Positions 43,501-50,054 of a DNA stretch of 64,000 nucleotides are shown one piece after another. A program made the position numbers and the translations under genes. Numbering within the stretch: position 1 is the first letter of the stretch; each line of letters starts with the position of its first letter. The notes beneath the pieces are model-generated. The model searched no databases. It was not told the origin of the DNA and was given only the letters and a program-made list of their open reading frames with translations. The DNA is from JAJTGZ01 sp964403525 (lineage in GTDB: Bacteria > Planctomycetota > Phycisphaerae > Phycisphaerales > UBA1924): NCBI GenBank assembly GCA_964403525.1, contig CAYOGE010000001.1, positions 124,001 to 188,000 of the forward strand, in the 5' to 3' direction.

Positions 43501-43692
43501 CCCGTCGCGGTTGCGTGGCTGAGCGATCGGGACGAAGTACCCGCTGGCCCTGCGCGCAGGGAGGACCTCGTTGGTGATCCCGTCGTCGTCAAACTTGAAA
43601 TGACGGACGGGCAGCGAGAACGGTGAGTTGATGACGGGTTGTTCGATGAGTTGGCCGGCCACGGAGGGCCAGTCTACTCGAACGGGTGACAT
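40543..43692 (-). CDS. res: Type III-like restriction endonuclease subunit (Res, BPTD_3080-like)
   Basis: 1049 residues from the ATG at 43692, giving 'VAGQLIEQPVINSPF', the usual opening of this family. SF2 helicase: 'MATKMATGSGKTVVMAMIIA' (motif I, about 195), 'VVLNDEAHHCYRRK' (DEAH, about 310) and 'QVVGRGLRRISYR' (motif VI, about 660). The C-terminal nuclease region (about 950-1035) has 'YTPDFMVWLDDG' and 'LKLILEVSGVGEGQDKIGDA', the D...E-x-S/K pattern of PD-(D/E)xK nucleases. Cleaves unmodified DNA with the Mod subunit. First gene of the operon res - OLD ATPase - mod - unknown. Confidence 0.92.
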   Translation of the reverse strand: MSPVRVDWPSVAGQLIEQPVINSPFSLPVRHFKFDDDGITNEVLPARRASGYFVPIAQPRNRDGQTTIGDWSSERYEVNPMVNAIRVRVDRWRASGVTGDITGVTRRLLEHWRDPGRERPLFFCQIEALETLIYITEVARRAGDTFIENDLQNASRDANPGLYRMATKMATGSGKTVVMAMIIAWHTLNKARNPQDSRFTDAFLAVTPGITIRDRLRVIQPSDPENYYAKLDLVPEDMREELKRAKVVITNYHSFQPREKVKASKLTKELLAKDGKPSPALTETVGEMVRRVCRPLGTSKQIVVLNDEAHHCYRRKPDDTDKKEKLVGDDRTEAEQRNKAAHVWLSGLTAIQDKIGIKSIYDLSATPFFLRGSGYSEGTLFPWVVSDFSLIDAIESGIVKVPRVPVADDSMTGPSPTYRDLWLRIRDELPKKGRGTQQYDTEPRLPMELEGALHSLYTNYEKRFKAWEAGKHEGSLQTPPVFIVVCNNTNVSKLVFDWISGYEKKPPATEADDEGAEGTALPGVIVPGKLAAFNNVERGPTGENQFRHRPNTILVDSEQLESGEALSGDFKAIASREIEEFKHEYRIRYPGADTDKLTDEDILREVLNTVGKAGKLGEHVRCVVSVSMLTEGWDANTVTHILGVRAFGTQLLCEQVVGRGLRRISYRPRPTEVIVNGEKHTFPGFPVEYAEVYGVPFSFIPTSGAGKEQPPGPPPTRVRSLADRAHLEMRFPRIDGYRYELTDAPLTPQFGDDSHLALTSRDLPTKTEIAPIVGEREYHTLDDLKDVRPQAVAFSLAHRVLSEYLNPTADGEQPWRFPELVSICREWIDNSLKLKDRTFVGLLLMSEPQHKAADKIYKAIVRGSAGGQGSKRLVPLVNPYSPEGTTAGIDFDTTRKTWATSADKCHISHVVADTGSWEQKVAQTLEEMDEVLCYVKNHNLHFTIPYLLNGEPKRYTPDFMVWLDDGRGKDDPLKLILEVSGVGEGQDKIGDAKAAKVSTAKELWIPAVNGAGEFGRWAFLEVSDPWDVQNTIRAWVKAQTTAAGANACV

Positions 43693-44071
43693 CCCTGCAA
43701 GAGGCAATTGAATGGTTGATGGAGGGGGTGCGCTGGATTGAGACGGAAGGTTGCACCGGGTCCAAGTGGTGAGGAACTTCAAAGTGCGATGAACGGAGGC
43801 GATACGCGGCGCGCGCATTGGTGGAGCAGGTTTGTTGGCAGCGGGGACACGGGCGCTTGGGGGCGCAGGTGGGCGAGGGGAAGCCCTTGGCTGGGGCTTG
43901 GACCCTTACACCGGGTTCATGCATGCTTCAGGGGTGCGGGGACATGTGGAGTGGGGCGGTTTCCTTGACAAACCGCGGCGATCTGTTCTACTTGTGTGAC
44001 TGGCTCTCTCTTCTTGTGGTGCCGGTAGGTCGATTCCCACACGGTTCCTTTTTCAATCACGGGACACTTTG
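43693..44071. other. Divergent intergenic region between res and the dockerin-type protein gene
   Basis: About 380 bases, with no gene. It should hold promoters in both directions; one candidate is listed separately at 43965-43992. Confidence 0.5.
43965..43992 (+). promoter_or_regulatory. Possible sigma-70-like promoter
   Basis: Consensus -35 TTGACA (43965-43970), 16-base spacer, -10-like TCTACT (43987-43992; 4 of 6). Lies 80 bases before the secreted protein start. Confidence 0.4.
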
Positions 44072-46372
44072 ATGAACACCAAGTCTTTGTCGGCCGTTCT
44101 GGCCGCGGCGTTGATTTCGGCGGCGCAGGGCGATGTTGTCGTGAGCTTTGACGGGCCTCAGGTGGTGACGGGGGGTGGCGGGTTCACGGTGACGAGCCCT
44201 GGGTTGAGCGGGACGCTGACGGGGATCATCTTTCACTTTGACTATTCGAACTCTGCGGGCGGCTCGTGGGCGGCGGACATGTGCGCGACGGTGAACGAGT
44301 ATCAGTGGAGCAACTACGACGCGTTCGTCAACGGGGCGACGATCACGGCGGCCCCCAACTCGGGAGCGCCGGCGACTGGCAATCCGATCAGCTTTACCTC
44401 GGGGGTGCTGCCGCACCCGGCGCCGCTGACGCTGACGAACCAGACGGTGACGGTGGGGTATGGCAACTCGTACACGGGCGGGACGGCGACGATGTCGAAC
44501 GTGACGGTGACGCTGGTGGGTGTGGTGCCGGGGACGGGTCCGTATCCGCCGTCGGTCTCGGCGGGTTCGACGACGCCCGGCAGCGGGCCACCCGGCGGGA
44601 GCCGGTTGATGAAGGTGACGGTGCAGCAGGGTGGCAACCCGGCGAGCGCGATCGCGTCGGTGGTGAGCAACCTGACGGGCGTGGGCGGGCCGGGCGTGGC
44701 GGTGTTTCATGACGATGGGCTGAACGGTGATGTTGCGGCGGGGGACAACGTCTACTCGTATCTGCTGACGAACGTGACGGCGGGGGGGACGGTGAGCGTG
44801 ACGGCGACGGATGAGCTTGGGCGCACGGGCTCGGGGAACATCAACGTGAGCGTGCTTGTTCCGCCGCACCCGGCGCTTGGGCCGGACGTGATCACGTGGG
44901 CGATCACGGATGTGCCGCGGTGGGGGACGAACACGACGGTGGATCACGGGAACCCGGTGGGGAGCATCACGGCGTATTCGGTGGGGACGACGTCATCGAA
45001 CATCGGCGACTACCCGGTGCTGTGGATTGATTCGGGTTCGTATCTGCCTGACTACGACACGACGCAGCACCCGGTGATCAGCCAGAACATGTACCGGCTG
45101 AAGAGCTACGGGGCGTATTCGCGTTTTGAGCAGCTTGGTCAGTCGTGGCTGAAGCACGGGTTTGTGTCGACCAACTCGGGCGCGGGTTGCCAGCCGACGA
45201 ATGTGTGGCGTCCGAGCACGCAGAACTATCAGAACATCGGCGGCGATGCGCTGGGTGTGAACTGCACGGACACGTACGGCGGCGGGCTCAACGGCAGCCA
45301 GGGGGGGCTTGGGCCGAAGAACGTGGTGAACGCCTCGCTGGGCTCGTCGGTGTTCACGACGGGGACGGGCACGTCGGACGCGACGATCCGCTCGCGGCTG
45401 CAGGTGCCGACGGTTGACGTGACAGCGCAGCCTGCGGGGACGCGTTTTTATGTGGACGCGTTCTACGTGACGGCGGACGATGCGCAGTTTGTCCGTCCTG
45501 GGGAGACGGTGGCGGTGAACGCGCTGAACAACGCGTCGTGGCGTGAGATCAACAACGTGAACGCGACGCCCGGGCTGATCGGGACGTTCCACGCGCAGGA
45601 GCCGGGGATCCACGCGTGGAAGGCGGCGGACGCGTCGGTGACGCAGGTGAACGCCGACCACGACGACTATCCCAACACGAGCACGGGGTTCAGGGATGGC
45701 GACGGCAACCCGGCGTTCCCGGGGACGACGATCCGGTCGCGGTTTATCGTCGCGGCGAAGGCGACGGCGCTGGGCGGCGGGCTCTGGCGGTACGAGTACG
45801 CGGTGTACAACCACAACTCGGACCGATCGGCGCAGGCGTTTGCTGTGCCGATGCCGGTGGCGGCGGCGGTGACGGATGTGACGTTCCATGCGCCGATGTG
45901 GCACTCGGGCGAGCCGTACAGCAACGCGGCGTGGACGGCGACGCGGTCGGCGGGGGCGTTGACGTTCTCGACGCAGACGTTTGCGCAGAACCCGAACGCC
46001 AACGCGCTGCGCTGGGCTTGCCTGTACAACTTCGGGTTCACATCCAACGTTGCGCCGAGCACGGGCGCTGCGACGCTGGCGCTGTTCAAGCCGAGTGCCA
46101 ACGGCGGGCCGGGCTCGATCAATGCGAACGCGGTGCCGGTTCCGACGGTGCCGGTGCACTGCGGCGCGGCGGACATCGGCGTGCAGGGCGGCGTTGCGGG
46201 GCAGGACAACTTCCTGGACAACAACGACTTTATCGCGTTCATCGACTTCTTCTTTGCGGCGGATGGCCGGGCGGACTTTGGGCGTCAGGGCGGCGTGCCG
46301 GGCGCGGACGGTCAGTTTGACAACAACGACTTCATCGCGTTTATCGATGCGTTCTTTGCTGGCTGCCCGTAA
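44072..46372 (+). CDS. Large secreted protein with GC-type dockerin repeats
   Basis: 766 residues, with signal peptide (about 1-20). Residues 20-140 form a beta-rich domain; then comes a region with 'NPASAIASVVSNLTGVGGPG' and 'VAVFHDDGLNGDVAAGDNVY', the pattern of choice-of-anchor or fibronectin-like modules that describe 'HDDGxNGDxxAGDNxY'. The mid part (about 290-680) is unassigned, Thr/Asn/Gly-rich. Two GC-type dockerin repeats end it (DIGVQGGVAGQDN...NNDFIAFIDFFF and DFGRQGGVPGADG...NNDFIAFIDAFFAGC). No catalytic motif was recognised. A strong terminator follows at 46409-46440. Confidence 0.82.
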   Translation: MNTKSLSAVLAAALISAAQGDVVVSFDGPQVVTGGGGFTVTSPGLSGTLTGIIFHFDYSNSAGGSWAADMCATVNEYQWSNYDAFVNGATITAAPNSGAPATGNPISFTSGVLPHPAPLTLTNQTVTVGYGNSYTGGTATMSNVTVTLVGVVPGTGPYPPSVSAGSTTPGSGPPGGSRLMKVTVQQGGNPASAIASVVSNLTGVGGPGVAVFHDDGLNGDVAAGDNVYSYLLTNVTAGGTVSVTATDELGRTGSGNINVSVLVPPHPALGPDVITWAITDVPRWGTNTTVDHGNPVGSITAYSVGTTSSNIGDYPVLWIDSGSYLPDYDTTQHPVISQNMYRLKSYGAYSRFEQLGQSWLKHGFVSTNSGAGCQPTNVWRPSTQNYQNIGGDALGVNCTDTYGGGLNGSQGGLGPKNVVNASLGSSVFTTGTGTSDATIRSRLQVPTVDVTAQPAGTRFYVDAFYVTADDAQFVRPGETVAVNALNNASWREINNVNATPGLIGTFHAQEPGIHAWKAADASVTQVNADHDDYPNTSTGFRDGDGNPAFPGTTIRSRFIVAAKATALGGGLWRYEYAVYNHNSDRSAQAFAVPMPVAAAVTDVTFHAPMWHSGEPYSNAAWTATRSAGALTFSTQTFAQNPNANALRWACLYNFGFTSNVAPSTGAATLALFKPSANGGPGSINANAVPVPTVPVHCGAADIGVQGGVAGQDNFLDNNDFIAFIDFFFAADGRADFGRQGGVPGADGQFDNNDFIAFIDAFFAGCP

Positions 46373-46408
46373 GGGGGCTGCGGGCTGGGAATGAACGGTG
46401 TGAGATCA

Positions 46409-46440
46409 GGCCTCGCCGCGTTGCGGCGGGGCCTTTTTTT
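46409..46440 (+). terminator. Strong intrinsic terminator
   Basis: Stem GGCCTCGCCGC/GCGGCGGGGCC (one mismatch, three-base loop) followed by seven T. 36 bases after the secreted protein stop. Confidence 0.9.
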
Positions 46441-46527
46441 GGGGGACTGGCGTTGGCGCGGGGGGAATAGGTCGGATGGGACGGATAGGGCCGATGTGTG
46501 TGGGTGCGGCGGTGGCATGGGCAGTTG

Positions 46528-46590
46528 AAGGCACCCTCATCCGGCCTCGCGGACTCGGCCACCTTCTCCCTGCGGAGCTGGGAGAAGGAC
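46528..46590. repeat. Dispersed repeat, copy 1
   Basis: Begins AAGGCACCCTCATCCGGCC and contains a CCTTCTCCC/GGGAGAAGG hairpin. A second copy is at 54846-54910. Confidence 0.75.
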
Positions 46591-46613
46591 TGGTGGCGGG
46601 CTATAAACGGTCC

Positions 46614-48251
46614 ATGCTTCGCGTGACGGAGATCAGGTTGCCGCTTGACCACCCGCCGGGGGCGATTGTGCGCGCGGTGGCGGGGCGGCTGCGGGTGAAA
46701 CCGGAGGAGTTGCTGTCGTGCGTGGTGGTGCGGCGGGCGCACGATGCGCGGAAGAAGTCGGCGATCCTGCTGGTCTATTCGGTGGATGTGGAGGTGAAGG
46801 ACGAGGGGGCGTTGCTCAAGAAACTGGCGGGTGAGGTGAGCGTGCGGCCGACGCCGGACACGGAGTACAAGTTCGTGGCGAAGGCGCCGGCGGGGTTTGG
46901 AGTGGGGGGGAAGGGGTTGCGGCCGGTGGTGATCGGGGCGGGGCCGTGCGGGCTGTTCGCGGCGCTGATCCTGGCGCAGATGCGGTTCCGGCCGATCATC
47001 CTCGAGCGCGGGCGGAAGGTGAAGCAGCGGACGAAGGACACGTGGGGGTTGTGGCGCAGGTCGGTGCTGGACACGGAGTCGAACGTGCAGTTTGGCGAGG
47101 GGGGCGCGGGGACGTTCTCGGATGGGAAGCTCTACAGCCAGATCAAGGACCCGCGGTTTCTGGGGCGGAAGGTGCTGACGGAGTTTGTAAAGGCGGGCGC
47201 GCCGCCGGAGATTCTGACGGAGGCGCACCCGCACATCGGGACGTTCCGCCTGGTGAAGATGGTGGAGAACATGCGGGCGACGATCGAGTCGCTGGGGGGT
47301 GAGTACAGGTTTGAGAGCCGCGTGGCGGACTTTGACATCGAGGTGCGGGCGGACGGGACGCGGCGCGTGCGGGGGGTGGTGCTCGCGAGTGGGGAGCGGA
47401 TCGCGGCCGACCGCGTGGTGCTGGCGGTGGGGCACAGCTCGCGCGACACGTTTGCGGTGCTGCATGAGCGGGGCGTGTACGTTGAGGCGAAGCCGTTCTC
47501 GGTGGGGTTCCGGGTTGAGCACCCGCAGTCGCTGATCGATGCTGCGCGGTTTGGTCCGAGCGCGGGGAACCCGATCCTGGGCGCGGCGGACTACAAGCTG
47601 GTGCATCATGCGAAGAACGGGCGGGATGTGTACAGCTTCTGCATGTGCCCTGGGGGGACGGTGGTGGCGGCGACGTCGGAGGAGGGGCGGGTGGTGACCA
47701 ACGGGATGAGCCAGTACTCGCGCTCGGAGCGGAACGCCAACGCGGGGATCGTCGTGGGGATCACGCCGGAGAAGGACTATCCGGACGGGCCTCTTGCGGG
47801 CGTGGCGTTTCAGCGGAGGTGGGAGTCGGCGGCGTTTGTTGCGGGGGGCGGGACGTACGCAGCGCCGGCGCAGCTTGTGGGTGACTTCATCGCGGGGCGG
47901 GCGAGCACGTCGCTTGGGAAGGTGATCCCGTCGTACAAGCCGGGGGTGACGCCGACGGACCTGACGCCGTGCCTGCCGGGGTTTGCGATCGTGGCGATCC
48001 GCGAGGCGCTGAAGAGGTTCGGTCAGCAGATCCGCGGGTTTGACATGAGGGACGCGGTGCTGACGGGTGTGGAGACGCGGACGTCTTCGCCGGTGCGGAT
48101 CAAGCGCGATGGCGAGACGTTTCAGAGCGTGAACACGGAGGGGCTCTTTCCGGCGGGTGAGGGGGCGGGGTACGCAGGTGGGATTCTGTCTGCGGGGGTG
48201 GATGGGATCAAGGTGGCGGAGGCGGTGGCGGTGAGCGTGGCAGGGGGGTAA
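46614..48251 (+). CDS. FAD-dependent oxidoreductase (COG2509-like)
   Basis: 545 residues from the ATG at 46614, which begins directly with the conserved N-terminal domain 'LRVTEIRLPLDHPPGAIVRA'. A FAD/NAD-binding Rossmann fold follows: 'VVIGAGPCGLFAALILAQ' (about 103), then the Gly-rich 'EGGAGTFSDGKLYSQIKDPR' and the C-terminal FAD contact 'FPAGEGAGYAGGILSAGVDG'. This combination matches the widespread uncharacterised flavoproteins of the COG2509 type; the substrate is unknown. It lies downstream of a terminator and a dispersed repeat. Confidence 0.9.
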   Translation: MLRVTEIRLPLDHPPGAIVRAVAGRLRVKPEELLSCVVVRRAHDARKKSAILLVYSVDVEVKDEGALLKKLAGEVSVRPTPDTEYKFVAKAPAGFGVGGKGLRPVVIGAGPCGLFAALILAQMRFRPIILERGRKVKQRTKDTWGLWRRSVLDTESNVQFGEGGAGTFSDGKLYSQIKDPRFLGRKVLTEFVKAGAPPEILTEAHPHIGTFRLVKMVENMRATIESLGGEYRFESRVADFDIEVRADGTRRVRGVVLASGERIAADRVVLAVGHSSRDTFAVLHERGVYVEAKPFSVGFRVEHPQSLIDAARFGPSAGNPILGAADYKLVHHAKNGRDVYSFCMCPGGTVVAATSEEGRVVTNGMSQYSRSERNANAGIVVGITPEKDYPDGPLAGVAFQRRWESAAFVAGGGTYAAPAQLVGDFIAGRASTSLGKVIPSYKPGVTPTDLTPCLPGFAIVAIREALKRFGQQIRGFDMRDAVLTGVETRTSSPVRIKRDGETFQSVNTEGLFPAGEGAGYAGGILSAGVDGIKVAEAVAVSVAGG

Positions 48252-48307
48252 GGACAAGCAGCGGGCGGCGGCGGAAGGTTTGCCTGGGTTTCATGTACGA
48301 TGGAGGC

Positions 48308-49951
48308 ATGAGCGAATTGACGGTGGTGCTGCCGGATGAGAAGAGCGTGGCGTGCATCGCTTCGAAGAGTGGGGGGACGGTCTTTGGGCGCGATGCCTCT
48401 TGTGACGTTGTGCTGAGCGACCCGCGTGTTTCTTCCAGGCACCTGGCGGTGTTTGCCTCTGACCCGCAGGGGACGAGCTGGTTTGTGAACGATCTGAACA
48501 GCCGGCACGGTGTGACGGTCAACGGTGCGAAGGTGTCGGCGGGCGCGCCGGTATCGATCCGCGCGGGCGACTGGATCGGCGCTGGCCCGGTGATGCTGCG
48601 TGTGGGCGATCGGGCGCGGCGGGGTTTTTCGGGCGCGGCGCGCGCGACGCTCTTTGAAGGCCCGGTGAGCCGGGTGGCCACGCCGTCGGCGGTGGTGCTG
48701 GGGCTCCCGGAGTTGCAGCACATCTCGCGGATCAGTGCCGCGCAGAGCCGCGAGGAGCTGTACGCGGAGCTGCTGACGTGCGTGATGGCGATCACTGGGT
48801 ATGCGCGGGCGGTGGTGGCGCAGGTGTGCGGTGTCGACGCGGAGACGGTGGATGTGGTGGCGTCGCGGACGGCGGTGAGCGGTGCGGCGCCGGTGGACAG
48901 CATCAGCCGCTCGCTGGTGCGGACGGCGGTGAGCGGCGGTGTGGCGGTGTACGACGAGACGGGGTTGGGGGGGATGGGTGGCCTGGGTGGGGCGGTGGGC
49001 GCGAGCATCGTGCAGTCGCAGATCAGCGGGGCGTGCTGCATCCGCCTGGCGGCGGCGCCCGGTGAGAGCGGTATCGCGCTGGTGCTGTACATGGACACGC
49101 GCGGGCGTGAGGCGCGGCCGCGGGCGGGTTCGGTGGAGATCGCCAATGCGCTGGCGAGCGTTGGCGGGGCGTGTCTTGGTCGGTTGAGCGCGGCTGAGCT
49201 GGAGCAGCGGCGTGCGGGCCTTGAGCTGGAGCTTCGCAGCGCGCGTGTGCTGCAGGAGCAACTGCTGCCTCCGGCGAAGGGGGCTGCGCTTGGGGGTCTG
49301 CTGCGCTACGCGCTGCTGAGCCTGCCGGGCCGGGTTGTCGCCGGTGACATTGTCGACCTCATGGAGCTCGGCGGGCAGCGCGTGGCGGTGGTGCTTGGTG
49401 ATGTGATGGGCAAGGGGGCGGCGGCGGGGATGTTGATGTCGGCGGTGCAGGCGCGGCTCTCGCAGGGGCTGCTGGACGGCGTGCCGATGGGTGTATTGCT
49501 CGACCGTGTGAACAAGGACACGTGCGCCCGTTGCCCGGGGATGATGGTGTCGCTGTGGGTGGGTGTCTTTGACCTGGATGAGCGGAGGCTTGTGTATGTT
49601 GATGCCGGGCACGGGATGGCGCTGCACCGGCGGGCGGGGGATGGGGAGGGTGTAGATGAGCTGGTATCGGGTGGCGGGCTGGTGCTGGGAGGGGCTGAGG
49701 ACTCGGTCTACGAGGTGGCGAGCGTGGATTTGAAGGCGTGGGACCGCGTGCTGCTCTTTACCGACGGCATCCCGGAACAGCCTGACTTGAAGGGAGTCGA
49801 GTTTGGTGTCGAGCGGGTGCGGGAGTGCTTCCGGCGGCCGCTGGCGGGTCTTGATCACCTGCCCGACCTGCACGCGACGATGCTGACGCACGCGAACGGC
49901 GCGGTGCAGCGGGATGACATTACGGCGATCGTGCTTGAGTTTGTTGGATGA
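48308..49951 (+). CDS. FHA-GAF-PP2C (SpoIIE-type) signalling phosphatase
   Basis: 547 residues from the ATG at 48308; an in-frame ATG at 48293 is the alternative. The FHA domain (about 20-85: GRDASCDVVLSDPRVSSRHL, NSRHGVTVNG) binds phosphothreonine. A GAF-like middle follows (about 130-280). A PP2C/SpoIIE-type phosphatase domain (about 310-545) has VAGDIVDL, VVLGDVMGKGAAAGMLM, YVDAGHGMALH and LLFTDGIPEQ, with Asp residues for metal binding in place. It likely dephosphorylates Ser/Thr or anti-sigma partners upon signal binding. Next to a Hanks-type kinase (50055) and another FHA protein, so the three probably form one signalling unit. Confidence 0.92.
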   Translation: MSELTVVLPDEKSVACIASKSGGTVFGRDASCDVVLSDPRVSSRHLAVFASDPQGTSWFVNDLNSRHGVTVNGAKVSAGAPVSIRAGDWIGAGPVMLRVGDRARRGFSGAARATLFEGPVSRVATPSAVVLGLPELQHISRISAAQSREELYAELLTCVMAITGYARAVVAQVCGVDAETVDVVASRTAVSGAAPVDSISRSLVRTAVSGGVAVYDETGLGGMGGLGGAVGASIVQSQISGACCIRLAAAPGESGIALVLYMDTRGREARPRAGSVEIANALASVGGACLGRLSAAELEQRRAGLELELRSARVLQEQLLPPAKGAALGGLLRYALLSLPGRVVAGDIVDLMELGGQRVAVVLGDVMGKGAAAGMLMSAVQARLSQGLLDGVPMGVLLDRVNKDTCARCPGMMVSLWVGVFDLDERRLVYVDAGHGMALHRRAGDGEGVDELVSGGGLVLGGAEDSVYEVASVDLKAWDRVLLFTDGIPEQPDLKGVEFGVERVRECFRRPLAGLDHLPDLHATMLTHANGAVQRDDITAIVLEFVG

Positions 49952-50054
49952 TCGGGATGGGGGGCCGGGGGGAGCTCAGAAGCACATTGGCGGCACGGGG
50001 TGGGCAGCTCCGGAATCGGCAACGCGGTTTGCGGTTCGCTAAGCTCCCGGCTTC

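Noticed and set aside
46341..48257. Long antisense open frame of 638 codons opposite the FAD oxidoreductase
   Set aside because: Extremely Arg/His/Pro-rich product typical of GC-rich shadows; the sense strand encodes a clear flavoprotein.
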